Shown here: piece after piece, positions 1 through 13,000 of the stretch | Layout of the letters: each line of letters starts with the position of its first letter | How positions within the stretch are numbered: position 1 is the stretch's first letter | DNA from: Tubiluchus corallicola | Taxonomy: Eukaryota; Priapulida; Priapulimorpha; Priapulimorphida; Tubiluchidae | NCBI GenBank assembly: GCA_030141605.1 | Contig: JAQGDQ010000021.1 | Coordinates: forward strand, 560,001-620,000 | DNA length: 60,000 bases | Direction: 5' to 3' | Translations under genes and position numbers: made by a program | Notes under the pieces: model-generated | The model's database searches: none | Seen by the model: only the letters and a program-made list of their open reading frames with translations | What the model was told of the DNA's origin: nothing

Positions 1-1447
1 TTCAACTTTTGAAAATTTGTCTGGCTTGTTCGCGCTGACGTTTGGTGAATTTATATGAAGTATGAATTATTTCTAAAATTACTGTTGAAATTTAGCAGTT
101 GTGCGTACCACGGTGCTGCAGTTCTTCATTTCCTAACTTGACGCCCTTTTACGTGAAACACTGAAGTCACTTGTCATTACTTATCATTGCAACGTCTTGT
201 CAAAATAGTTGGAATTCAGTGCCTTAGATACACATTGTTATTTATATGGGACGTGTAAGTGCAAATGCTGGAGTTGACTCTCTACTGCATGTAAATACTG
301 TCTTCGCAAATTGTGTTTCTGTAAATTACTCTCGCTTGCAAGCCTGGGATAATAACCGGCTGGTGGCTTCACATAAAGCAGTGGTTTCATGCTGCATTTC
401 ATTCTAAGCGTTGATGCAGTGAATGAGATGTGATAACACTTAATGACTATTTGCATGTTTTTCGTACGATGTAGTGCATTGCGCATGTTGGTTCAGATGT
501 GTAGTTGCATGACCTAAGCTAAGATATGGGGTCTGATGATTTGAGGTGGTTAGTCTACTATAAGGTTTGGGCCCCAGTGGTCTAAGGACTGTCAGACACA
601 TGGAAGTATATCATTGCATATCATTCAAGACAGCGTCTACAATCTAAAGTATGGTCTATACTCTAAACACCGAGCTTCAGTTTATCAACGTTCTGTACAT
701 GTTCTATTATTTAGTATCCCAAATGTAATTTTCTTCTAAAGTTGACTTTTGATACGTCCTACAGTAATGCCAGTCAGTTTAGCAATCGTATTGTTTGAAA
801 CACAAGTTAAGCTTTTATCGAGTATTTTTTAAATATTCAGCCTGTATGATCAAACAAGAATAGTATTTTCATCCTTTGTCCTTCTACTGGCAAAGTATTC
901 TTTTGCCGAGGGCGGAAGTAATCGCTGAGTGGTCACAGTGCGTGAGTGACTACAATAGTTAGGCAGTGCCGAGTTAAATCATTAAGCGGGTTGGTGACTG
1001 TCGGGATAAATGCTTTTGGGCGGTTTGTTTTACCATGTTCTGTGGTTCTATTTACACTGCGACTCTGTAAATAGCCTCCAATTATTTCTCTCACTGAGGG
1101 AATGCATCCAAATGTGCCTGAGACAATGCACATCTGCTGGTTACATTCCTGTCCCACCACCACAAGTCTTCCTTAAATAGGCCTTGCAATTGAATGTTGG
1201 ATCCCGTGCTTGCAAAGTGCCGAACAGAAAAAACACTCGTAGAAATTTTATGGACAACTGAACATTTTACCTGTTTTATTATGACAGAAAACGATCACAT
1301 TTGCGGCAAAGCTGCTAAAAAAGGAAAAATCGTACCCTAGCGTACAGCCAATTAGTTCCTTAGCAACTGCCAACTGGACCACAATAAGCTTTAAGTGACA
1401 CTCTGTCATTGTATAGGTTTGATACTTTCGCGAAATCCAGTAGAAAA

Positions 1448-1640
1448 TTGTCATTATTCACTATCCTTTGTCAAATCTGAATTAAGCCGTTATTGCGTAC
1501 CGATTTCGGAGAAATGCGAAAGCGAATTTGTCACTACTATCCTTTGTGAAGCGCGTGTTAAGCCATTGTTGTAAGTCTGCTTCCGAGAAAATTTCTCAGA
1601 TAAATCACAAACACAATTTTGTCATTTTTCACTATCAGGC
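1448..1640. repeat. Degenerate tandem repeat, about 80-90 bp unit
   Basis: The phrase TTGTCA..CACTATCCTTTGT followed by GTTAAGCC(A/G)TT..TTG and a T/CTTCCGAGAAA-like block recurs from about 1448, again from about 1529, and a third, partial copy starts near 1619. Spacing is about 81 and 90 bp. The copies are clearly diverged, so this is an old duplication. Confidence 0.5.
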
Positions 1641-1732
1641 AAGCCATTTTTCCATGTCGTCTATTAGAGTTTGTGCGTATACGGAATAGTCACAGTGATC
1701 AGGTTTTGTTTCATCAGATGCTGTACTTCCCG

Positions 1733-1903
1733 AGATGGTTGATGCGGAGTTGCGGACCATCCCGGCAACCTATATGCAAAACATGCGGATGGGCCAGCAC
1801 TTGCTGTTCGTAGAGTGGTACACCTGGTATCAACTAACTTTCACGCTTGATGAGGCGACGTCCCGACTGTTTGTATTGAGACTTTTTCTTAATCAGAAGT
1901 GAG
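1733..1903 (+). other. Unrecognised 56-codon ORF in a GC-rich patch
   Basis: An ATG in moderate context (CCGAGATGG) opens a 56-codon frame beginning MVDAELRTIPATYMQNMRMG and ending ..LRLFLNQK before TGA. The surrounding base composition is much richer in G+C and CpG than the flanks, which is why it stands out. I recognise no domain. It could be an upstream exon of the SCHIP1 gene, a transposon fragment, or chance. Confidence 0.2.
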
Positions 1904-3602
1904 CGCAGGTTTCGCCCAGCCGCATCAGCCACCCGTGGATGATCCACTTACGTTCGTCGCACATTTCAGATGCAAATACTTTTAGATAACCAATGTTCAT
2001 AAGAAGAAATATGGCTTGGATCATTCACGCCTGTCACGTTCCACTTGCTATCGTATTTTTCATCAGCATCATCTACTAGCATTATGAAGTTTCACCTAGT
2101 TCTATCTGATGCTACATTTGTGTTATTGAAATTCTGCAAATTCGTGACAGTTCTGCAAAACGTTAAAAGTGATATCTCCGGATTTTACAAAGTGCGATTG
2201 GTCTTTTCTTTCTATCAAGTGCTTCAGCTGCTTTTGATGCATTTGCTTTCCTGATGGCGCTGACTAACGGAAATAGCGAGAGCTGAACAAGAAATGAACA
2301 ATGACGTGTCTCGGTCAGTAAAACGATTTAAAATAGATGTTTAGGGTTCTTTCAAAGTTACAAATAATTAATTGAGTGAAGTAATAGCGGTACTGAAGCA
2401 GAAATTATCTTAAAATTGAAAGTGCGTCAGTGAAGCACTCGAGAAAGCACATTATAATCCTTGATTTTGACATACTTCCTGCTGTGCTATTTCGTGCATA
2501 ACATGAACTAGAGTCAAAATTTTCAAAATTTAGTTTTTGTCGACTTACAGAAATCTTACCAAGAAGGTTCAGTCAGTTGAGGATATGTGATAAACAACAA
2601 CTGTGTAAAATGAGCAGTGGAATTTGCCCTTGAGACTCAGGTGCAATGGCTTCCCTAAAAGCTTTTAGTGTCCTCTTGCCCTTGCGTGCATAAAATCTTT
2701 TGAAAATACATCCAACTGTTTATAGTCTTTTACAAAACTTCCATTGACTAAGACCAGCTGTTAAACAGTAAGCACACAATATAGCTTATTCTCTGTTTGT
2801 CTCTTAGAAGCTACTATTAAATATCGTTGCGGTCATTAATTCTTGTGTCTGATTTGCATAAGCGGATATTAATCATTGCAAATTTTAGCATTAACTAAAT
2901 GAGCTTTGTTGTAAAGTAACGTAGTTTCTTTCCCGGTTCTGAAACTCTCTTCTTGAGTTTTCAACCTTTCCCATTATAATTATTATATCCTCCAGAATTA
3001 TCCGTACATCCGTTAAATCTATATTCAATATAGAATCGCAATAAAACCTTGTACATTAAGTTCATTTAAATTTACAAGGTACCAAAATGGACATGAAATG
3101 GTTCAAATTGTAATGACTTTATTACCAGAAACATGCGCGTTTGAACATATATACAAAGACACATATCATTTCTGCCAGTTCAAGCACACCTTACAGTTTG
3201 CTGTTTCACGGACCATTCAGAGTTATTGTTTGTAACTTTAACTGGTCAGTTAATGTGATACAGCTCAGATATCTAGATCATTTATTTTGTTTTTCTCTTT
3301 ACAGAACACAGATTCAAGTGTTTTAAGTTTAAGACTTTATTGCAAGGTGCCTAAGTACTGCTGTAAACAACCTCAGGTTGAGAACCCATGTTTTAATGAA
3401 ATATACACAAACAATTGGACACGTTTGCTTTACTTAGTTTCTTACATTTTTGCATTTATATTTCCCATATGATCACATATTTAGCCGCTCGCACGCATTT
3501 AATCTCTGCAGAATTGTACGCAATTATGTTTTACGATATTACAGCTTATTGCAAATTTACGCAGCGCATTTTTGCTTTCCGATATCTTCCTTCTCACAGA
3601 AC

Positions 3603-6600
3603 ATGGAGTCATTATTGCTGGAGCAGTTTCTGAATATGGTCTATAAACCCGAGAAAACTGCTATTAGGGGACACTATAGGACACGCTACAGCGTTAATGT
3701 AAGTGTTATGCTGACATGATAGTATCTTGATTCTGCCGGATTCACTGAGGTTTTTACATTCAGTATGAAATTGGCAACTCTCATGTTGGAGTCCCAACGT
3801 ATTCATTTCTGGCTAACTACATTAACTAATAGCAACTGCAGTACTAAATACTAAGATAAGTGTTCTTCACTCAAAATTAAATGCTCTTTATAATGGTTTA
3901 ATGAGTGACAGTTTTTATATATTCTTTTTGGTTTCTTCTGCACATTGAGTGCAATCATTTCCTAACACTCCACGGCAACTGTAGTAGTAATAATAATTAT
4001 AATGACCTTTATTAAAAAAATCATGAGTCTAACAAGATACAAGCCTAAAGTTTGCGTTTTCATTGAGCAAAACACGCAAATACTTTTAGATGTACTTTTT
4101 CTATTTTTTTAGAAATTCAAAAGAAACTGTGGTAATGTACAATTCAGTTGCCTGGGAAGGCAGATGCCCAGACTCCTAAGTCTATGGAGACTTTGAAAAT
4201 TGAAAAGCGTTCATACAGAGCTGTATAATAAGAATTTTATTTAAGAAATGTACTAATCTTACACAGTTTTATAGTTATTAGTCGAAGCGTTTGACAGGTT
4301 GAATACGTAACAAAGTGATTGTAACCAACTGTGGGTGTAGATTGCTGTTAATCATATATTACGTTTAAATGCGCCATCTAGTTGCCTATGCAACTTTTCG
4401 TGTTTTTAAAGAAATTGATGTTTGTAAGAAACCTAACTGCCGTTTTTCACGACTTTCAATATCACCCATAAAGATGCCACGGATGAATGCCAGAATCGCA
4501 CAGGTATAAAGAATTGAGCAATGAATCTGAGACTTGCGCCCTCACTGAATAGGCCTTGTGACATTATTTCCACATCATGCCGTTTTATGGCTTCTTTTTT
4601 ATGTGTTGCCAGTCCAAGGTTAACTTCGTCTCTGCGTGCCTTTAGATAGATTTCGTGAGCATTTACGAATTTCAGGAAAAGGAGAAGCATCATTACTTTA
4701 GAAGTGTCTATAGATTGCGAAATTTTTTTATGTACATTGAAACTTGAACACAGTACTTGTAGTTTAAAAATACAAAGTAAATCTGTTTGTCTGTTTACAG
4801 GAAGTTCACAGGCGCACATGGCAAAACAATCGGGAGGAAATCCGGCGCAAGCTCGCTATGGGCACGGACTCTGACGAGAATTTCATCAATGGAGAGCGGG
4901 TCACCAAAAAGCCAAACCTACAGGTAGGTTTCACAAAGCCAGTTGGAGTGTTGAACCCTGGCTAGGGGAGGACGGGAAATATACCACTGGGTGGCTTTCA
5001 TTCTCTGACATTAATCTAATTGTCGAATTGAACCAATTTTCACAAGTCTCAGTAAACTTAGAATATTTTTAAACGATTTTCTTTGTTAGATCTGACTTGG
5101 TGCATCCATTAATATATGCTTATCATTTTTGTCATATCACTGGACTAGACGCTGTTAATTGTTCTTCTGATGGCTTATATCACAGCTTCTCCAAAAATCA
5201 AGACACTTGGCATACAAACTTTGGGTGGCCATTGACACGCATGAGATTTTGATTGGACCACATGCCCGTAATGTTACAGTACCCTTAGTCAAAGTGACTT
5301 TGCGAGTTTCATAAGGCCACTGCTTTCAAAAACCTCTCATGAAAGCAACTTGAACCTTTTTCAATTAATAGAATCCATTTGCAATGCAAATGTGAATGTT
5401 TGCTGTACTATTTCTCATTGAAGCCACTCTGCAACAATGTTGTTGCCTCAGTTTTATTGCCTTCCATTTATTTTAATGAATGATGGTTACCAAAGCTGGA
5501 AGAACTAGAAAAGCTCAGTCGGCTTAAAAGAGAAAATTTTATGAGGCACGTTTAAATAATGCAGCGCTTCTTTATCACTGCTAGCAACATGCAATGGCTG
5601 CCTCAGGGATGTAACTGGAATTAACTGAATGCCTCCTGGGGGTGGAAGTCAAGTAAAGATATTGCAAAGTAAATTTTGAAGCCAAAGAAACGCTTGCATG
5701 CTTTAAATCGTTATTAACAAGTGACGTGAATAGAATAACAAGTAATTAGGAGTTTAAAAGTAATGACTTGACGCGTTAGGAAAAGTCTAATTAAGTACAT
5801 TTGACTTGCAAAATGGAAACCTTCTCCAGTGATGCTGGAAACCACATACGTTGTTGTGCCAATATATTGTAAAAAGTATGAATTATGCACTATAACAGCA
5901 GTTTTTCAAATCTTGTAGTAAGGAAGAGTCAAGACGTACAAATCAGTTTATATTTAGGTTTGTAATTACATTATGCCAAGACAGTATCTTCCTCCATTAC
6001 ATCACTTCGTATTTTGAAACTCAGTACTCATTCTGCTTCATTTTCAAGAAAAGATTGGATTTTCTTCCCTTGTCAGTACTGATTTAGTTCAGTTCATTTT
6101 CACACACTCGCGTCTTACAGTTTCAGGGCAAATAGATATTATTTGGGTTGTTGACCTAGAGTAATAATCACTCAGACATAGTCGGTTCGCTATAGCGAGC
6201 ACTGTCAGTTTAAGTTTAGTTTACAGTAGCTTGCAGGCTGTAATGTGTTTATTTTGTATTGTTGTTTCAATTTTTGGTCTTACATAAATGAAAAGTGCCT
6301 TTATTCGTAGTGATTCTTGAGTATTAAACAGGTATGTCCATAGTTTCACTTTGATTTTGTTTTGTAGACGAGGTTGCAGAGTGGTATGAACTTGCAAATA
6401 TGTTTCATGAACGAGCCAGCACCCTCTGATGATCTCGATGCTGGCGACAGCAACAGTAAGTTACTGAAGAAGAGGGTTCATTATTTTAAGCAATTTTCAG
6501 TAACTTAACAATAAAAAATTCAGCCAGAGCAAAATTTGAACCTATATTCTTTGGCTTGTTTTTAGCTGCTGTCGATATATAAATTCCTTATTACGTATGA

Positions 6601-8629
6601 GAAAATAACAAAAGTTACAAGTTACTTTAGAATTCAGAACCTTCGGGTACTTTTTTCGTTAATGCAACAAAAGTCTGCAATGGGTCATTCTTGATTGTGT
6701 GAATAACTGACAAAATCAAATCAGTGGGTAAAGCTGTTTAAATTTACCCTAACCACGACTCAGACAATACGTAATCAAATATTGAACATGTGCGTCTTTC
6801 ACATGTCCTTGATTGAGTTATAAAATTGTCTATTAGTTTGTGTACCTATTAGATTTATGTTATACAGAAATTCATCTCACAAATTAACTTATATTATTAA
6901 ATACAAATGTGTGCATATTTAAAAGTTTTAAACTCTATGGCTTTTGCTTATATTATATGTTGTTGTTGTTCTTCTGAAATTGAGTAGACTAGCAATTTAA
7001 GACTGTTTTCTCTGAAACTTTAGAAAAAGTGTAGAGCCTGCAGGATTTCTGTATCGTTGCACTACCCCTTTATAATTTATCACTGTAATAATTGCAATAT
7101 TCATATGATTTCCGCTATAGGCAGGATATGGGTTATCTCTGAATCTATCACCATAGATGCAACTAGATGTTCATATTCCATTACATCTCTGTCTTGAAGT
7201 ACACATGAAATATAAGCTTTCACACTTAGACATTAGACACAACACCGTGCAAGTGATCAGTTTCCATTTCGCGGCTACTTCAAGTAAACCTGACTAAAAA
7301 ATGAAAAACTAACAGTGCAGTTATTAGCTGCTGCAATTGTTTTTTAATAGAATTAGCATTACATTGTATAAACAAAAATATAAAATTATGCATTTTTCTC
7401 TTGTGAATGTCGCTTATCAACATTGAGATGAGCTTATATGCCATGACATTTGAAACATAATTTAAAGTGCTGTTAAGTTGTCCTTTAATGCGTCCTTTAG
7501 TTTTTTCTATGCCTAATGTATTTCATAGTAACATAAAATTGATGAAATATTACTCTACATTTTATAGGTAAAAGTGATGGAAACAATTCAAAGCTGATTT
7601 ATAGATGCAGCGGCACCATGGAATCACTAATAAAGTCATCCGGCAGGGGTAAGTGCGCAATTACGTGAAATAATTTGTCTAATTTATGCTAATTGCATTC
7701 TTATGACATTGATTAGCGGGCTCACAAGTCTGTAGAATGTATGGATTACAACTAGGTGCAACAGTTTAGTCATTTGTAGCACTTTATTAGTAATATGCTG
7801 GGATTTAAAGTTTACAGCCTTGAAATTTGCAGTTTTACTAAGAATAAATTTGCACGACACTCGTATGATTTTGCTGTCAGCTTATCCTGCAATGTTATTT
7901 TGCCACCAACCCTTTCCAGAGGTGGACTACTATGAATATCAGTTTCGTAGTTTGTTATCACATGGTCTGGTACTTACCATGCATGCTTTTCATCTTTTCC
8001 CTCTTTGCACCTTGTTTTTGATGCTTACCTGGCTGCATGTATTCTGCATTCAGTGCAATAATTCACAACTGTTCTGACTGACAGTGTTGAGACTTTATTA
8101 TATATATATATTAAAAATGCCAGCAAAAAATGAAATATTGTATTTTGCTTGCCTGGATGGTATTATAAATGATTATTTTGACATTATAGCAAAAATACAG
8201 CAGGAACCAGGTGAAGCTGATGAGGATTTTCTGGCACGCCAATCTCGGTTACAGCAAGAAGCAAAAATGGCCCTTCACCAGGCTTCGTTAATGGCTCGGA
8301 TGCAGATGGAAGTGGAACGGGAGCGACGCAAAAAATCTCCTATTACTGAAATTGTTGGTCTTCCCTTTCCGTTGTCGGGCAAGCGGCGGTTGAGTCGTCA
8401 GATGTTGACGGATATGAACGTGGCTCAGCTGCAGGTCATAGTGAATGATCTGCACACTCAGATTGAAAACCTCAATGGTGATCTAGTCAAGATGCTTGTG
8501 GAGCGGGATGACCTCCACATGGAGCAGGATTCCATGCTCGTCGATATTGAAGATCTCACCCGAAGAGCGAAAGATCAAGCTGAGCGAATGAAACTAAAAC
8601 AGTCTGTGGAAAAACTGAACATAAAGTGA
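3603..8629 (+). CDS. SCHIP1: Schwannomin-interacting protein 1 homologue, 5 coding exons
   Basis: Exons: 3603-3698, 4801-4923, 6368-6455, 7568-7648, 8190-8629; phases 0,0,1,1 agree and give 275 codons plus stop. Exon 2 carries NREEIRRKLAMG, exon 3 RLQSGMNLQICFMNE, both hallmarks of SCHIP1. The last exon has DFLARQSRLQQEAKMALHQA, ..RRKKSP.., MNVAQLQVIVNDLHTQIENL and EQDSMLVDIEDLTR, the conserved coiled-coil C-terminus (about residues 200-270). In known animals SCHIP1 binds merlin (NF2) and ankyrin at the cell cortex; here that is by family only. The start is the ATG at 3603 (AACATGG) in an exon that begins at 3600 after TTCTCACAG; the frame is open upstream of it, so a further 5' exon is possible. 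The long N-terminal half of some vertebrate isoforms is not seen. The last acceptor was placed at 8189 because only it fits the phase. Confidence 0.85.
4371..4384 (-). promoter_or_regulatory. CTCF-like core motif
   Basis: The minus strand reads CAACTAGATGGCGC, close to the bilaterian CTCF core (CCASYAGRKGGCRC) with one mismatch. It lies in SCHIP1 intron 1. A single short motif is weak evidence. Confidence 0.2.
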
Positions 8630-8715
8630 ATGTGATTGAGCTTAATGTTCACTGGGAAATGACATGTTGTGACATGATGTGCCATTCTGAGTAAATGTGT
8701 TATGATACGACTTGC

Positions 8716-8724
8716 AATATAAAG
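8716..8724 (+). terminator. Possible SCHIP1 polyadenylation signal
   Basis: AATATAAAG lies 87 nt after the SCHIP1 stop; AATATA and TATAAA are known weak variants of the hexamer. The first canonical AATAAA is at 9827-9832, so a longer 3' UTR is equally possible. Confidence 0.35.
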
Positions 8725-9660
8725 CCTTCCTCTTCAGGTTTATGTAGTTTAATTAGTTGTACATGAATTAGTTTTGCAACTATAGAATACTGTTCTTCTG
8801 GATTTTTCTCTTAGATGTCGTCATTTGAAAAGCTTTATTACCTCATGTATTTGGTGCATTTCACATCGTAATTAAGAAATTTAATCAACCTCTACTTGTT
8901 TTTCTTACCTGCATTAACTAAAAATTCAAATGAGTGTAATACAGGTATGAGAATCATTAGATATGATTTGTTGAAGTTCTAGTCATTTATGAACAATAAT
9001 CATTTACTTCACAAAAAAATTTTGACAATCATGAGGTGTAGCATACTGATGCTGTTTGATTATTTAGCACTATTATTAATATTATAAATTGATATAGTTG
9101 GTAGCTGATATTAATACACTTGAAGGTTAGACGATTATCATAGTATAGGCCTATCTTATTAAGTTTGCATTTCCTTCATTTCAATGCCTAAATCTTTTTG
9201 CAAGTAATGCAAAGGACTCATCTGTTTGTACTGAAGATGGAATTGACTATTATTGCAACAGCTTCATTAATGAATTGCTTTCGTAAATCGAGAATATTTG
9301 TCATTTGCTGGTGTATTGATTTCTACGGTTCTTAGTTATGCATACGTAATTGGTACACTTGAACATAATTGTGTGAATGACATGAGGATCTCTCATTACT
9401 CCCTGTGTTTTAAAACACATGCATAACATGAGTGTCTAGCTCACTTTATATGTCATAAGTTGTGAAACTGCGTAAAATCTTCATTGTCTTTATTAAAATA
9501 ATCCGTTATCTAGTGCTTCCTGAATCATAACTGTACTAGGTCTACTGTGCTTATTATGAATTTATTTACAATCAAGCTTTTTTGGACTCCAGAAAAGGTT
9601 GACGTCAAGAGAATTTGGCATTATAACGAAGTGCATTAGTATGTGCATGTCTATGCAAAT

Positions 9661-9725
9661 ACAGACATTTTGTTTTGCCAAAATTTGGGCATTATAAAGT
9701 GGCACGTTATAATGAGGTTTGTCTG
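9661..9725. repeat. Short TA-flanked MITE-like fragment
   Basis: CAGACATTTTG.. to ..GTTTGTCTG, flanked on both sides by TA, with the sequence ACATTTTGTTTTGCCAAAAT and ACGTTATAATGAGGTTTG. A similar block occurs at about 29280-29357. The ends resemble pogo/Tigger-type termini (CAGAC/TAAACCTC..TTATAACG). Confidence 0.45.
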
Positions 9726-10026
9726 TATCTACAAAAAGTGTGTATCAAATTTTTTTGTATTTCAAATTTTGCCTTTGAGCTAGTAAGCTTATCATCTAAA
9801 AAGTTAGAAAGTCTAACGGAAAATTTAATAAATATTGGTAAATTTGGCAGCGACTACTCTACTTTCATTAACCTATGACAAATGCAAGCAGTCATCCCCC
9901 GATTCATTTCGTAGGCGAGTTGTTATTGCCGGCTAAGCTGTAAACAGCTTATTAGTCTGAGAGTCTGAATCAATAGCTGTATGACTCATCCCGTGGCGGT
10001 GTTTCTCCTTTTGTTTAGTGCACCCA

Positions 10027-10040
10027 GTGCCATCTAGGTG
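10027..10040 (-). promoter_or_regulatory. CTCF-like core motif
   Basis: The minus strand reads CACCTAGATGGCAC, a one-mismatch match to the CTCF core. It is about 1.4 kb past the SCHIP1 stop. Weak on its own. Confidence 0.18.
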
Positions 10041-13000
10041 CGACATCACTAGTTTACAGTTATAATGCACACTGCGACATCTACGCTTGGCATCATTGAT
10101 TAAAAGCAATTTTGAGACTGTGCAGCTGAAATGATAGGGTATCAGGTGTCTGGACCATTTAGAATTACTTTTGCTTGTAATTGCTGTGGCTGTTGCTAAA
10201 GTATTAGATTGATTTAATTAGTAGAAATGGCAAAATGCTTTCAAGTATCATTACAATATATATTGCACATTCATTTATTCTCAGTTGTTGTGAGAGTGAA
10301 TGTTTGTTTTCTCATTATAAATAGCAATGTTGGTTGTGAGATAAGTTTTGCAGTTTGTTTATGTCATGAAGATTTAGTGTAAAAAATGTAGTTCTAGCTT
10401 TTATATGTTGCTGTGTATTTTTACGTTTTTGTGAATACTATTTTTAAATTATTTTTGTGTTCCATCCATTCTGGCATAGGCCTATATATAACTGATATTA
10501 AGTTAAAGTATGTAATATATTAATGTGTATAAAGTATGATTATGTTTATTAATATTAGATTGTTTAGAGCTTTATGTAAATGTTCCACATTTCCAAAGCA
10601 AACACAAAGTTTTATTATGATTGTGATTTTTGATTGTGTCGTATTATTTCAAATTGTAAACTTATGCACATGTTATGCTTTTATCTTGCTGAAACTTACT
10701 TGCTTCCATATGTTTCAGGTGCTAGCAAAATTATGTTGTACATTATTTATTAGTTGCTTTTGATATTTTAATTGTAAAATTGAGTGTGTTCAATGCTTCA
10801 CAATAGTTTGATAACATTCTCATTCATAGACTGAATAGTTTGAACCAATTTTGTAATCATCCATCAATGTTTCTACATGCTCTATTGTGTCCTGGTATGA
10901 TGTCCTAAAATAGTCTTGAATTTTTGTGTGGTGTTGTTAACATAGAATTCGAGTCAAAAAATGTAATGTAATTTCCAAATTTAAGCCAAATTCAGTTTTT
11001 GTAGTTTATCCCAGCAGACAATTTTAAACTGTATGCTTTCTACCATTTTTGGGCAGCTTTTTTATTTTCCTTCTTTAACTACCGTTGCACAAAAGAATTT
11101 AATTTATAATTTGATCTGATATACTTGTTTTTTCGTCTTTTGTTCAAATGAGATTTTTCGTTACGTGTAAGCCTATTTGGCAGAAAAAACAGAATCCTAA
11201 GCTTTACACGGAAGAGTTTGTTGTTAGTAGCAAATCTGACTATTATATGACAAATAGGGAATATTGGCCTAGTACTTTCCCATTACTTTTTACCTAGTCT
11301 AAGTACATTGATCTAATCTGTGTTATACTTCACTTAGTTTACTTTTTATGTATAAACACTGATTTTTTTGATTACTTACGGTACATTAATATACCTAGAG
11401 GTGCAGTTTACCATTGTGTTTTAGGAAAAGATTTTTCTATTTTTAAATTTGTAAAGGCACGGGAGACCTGAAATCGTTCACTTATAAAGTGTTAACGTTT
11501 TACTTGTAGACTATGTAATATCAAATTATTTATTAGTACACTATAGTGGTATTTTTAATTTGGCAGCTGTACATTATGAGTCCACAACTAGTTGTTATAG
11601 AATCCTTATTTTAATAATAGTTATTCTCGTTATATTTACCATTGTACTTATCTTGATAGCCGATTAAATAAAATTAGTTGGCAGTTTTATTCGAAATTCT
11701 TTTTTTTTGATGAAAAGTCTGAGTATGTGTGCACTCCAGAAATTATTTAGTAGTGCCAGAAATTATTTGTTCACTGATTTGTTTCAAAGTTGTGTTATTT
11801 GCTAAAAGCTAGATTACTCGACTAAGTGGATTAGTCGGTTGATTGATATTGGTTGCTAGCAAATAAATGTTGAATAGTTATTTGAGTAACTAATTAGTCA
11901 TTCAATTTATCACATTTAGATGTAGTGGCATGTGAATATGTTTTGGCTCTTCCACTGTGCAGGTAGTTGATAGCAGAATAACCAATCTGGATGAGAAATG
12001 AGAGACACAGGTAGTGACAGATTGATTGTTTATCTGGTTCCAAGCGTTTTTGGCTTTATGAGTGCCCAATATAAAAAGCAAGACAGTGAGTTACAATAAT
12101 TAATACAATTATTTATTTTTTCACCAGCAATTGTGTTATATAATAGTAACAGTTGTTGAAAGCAGTTATAAATTGTTGCAAATGCAAAAATCATATCTCA
12201 CAGAGTTAATTTACAATGGAAAATCGGTGAATTATAATTATACATTATTACAATACAAGCTTCATTTAGAGAACAAAAAAATTGTCACAGTAATATCAGC
12301 ATAGTAACAATAAACTGATACTTAAGTACACAACTTGTGCCCTGGGGCAGTAACTACTTAAAATCAAACAAAGGCAGTTTTTTATTCTAAAAGTTCTAAC
12401 AAATTAGTTTAACTCATCAAATACAGTATGTTGTAAAACATATTCTTTACCTAATCAGATTTTCAAAGGTCAGGCAGTCTCATCTTCAAAACCTATGTGT
12501 GTAAGCACTAATCAACCATAGTCTACAAACATTTTTCTACTTTTTCGAAGACCCAAATATTTAATGAACAGCTGTAAATACGCATTCTACAGGGAAGGTT
12601 TACTTTGATTCAAAACCCATTAAGCAAACATTACTACAGCAAAAAGCCAACAGGGTGTAATTTAGTAACATTTTGTAATTTTGTTATAAAGGTCATCTGT
12701 TCATTACTGCATTTCATTATTTCATGGAACTGTTTATCATTCTTACTAAATACCAAACTTTATAAAATACCAAGGCATCTCATGTCTCTTCTATCAAGAC
12801 TGGCTACTGAGGTGCTATCAAAGAGTGAGAGGAATAATGGGTTCATGTTATATTTTTTAAATAGACTGTCCCAACTTCCTACTACAAAATAAAACAAAAC
12901 GTGTGGCAACTGAATTTTCTTCTAAAAAGTTCTTCAACTTTTCTGTAAGCTTTTAGTCTCAATTCCTTAGCTTGCAAAAACAACGGCTACAGAAACTGTG

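Larger units (their letters stand above)
1..3599. other. Upstream region with no recognised gene
   Basis: No coding exon could be supported by similarity. The stretch is AT-rich and carries a degenerate tandem repeat (about 1448-1640) and a GC-richer patch (about 1730-1960). It may hold the promoter and 5' non-coding exons of the SCHIP1 homologue that starts at 3603 on the same strand, but nothing in the sequence proves it. Short ORFs on both strands have no family resemblance. Confidence 0.5.

Noticed and set aside
4433-4819. 128-codon minus-strand ORF across the SCHIP1 exon 4801-4923 acceptor
   Set aside because: Antisense to a well-supported exon and its intron; no recognisable domain.
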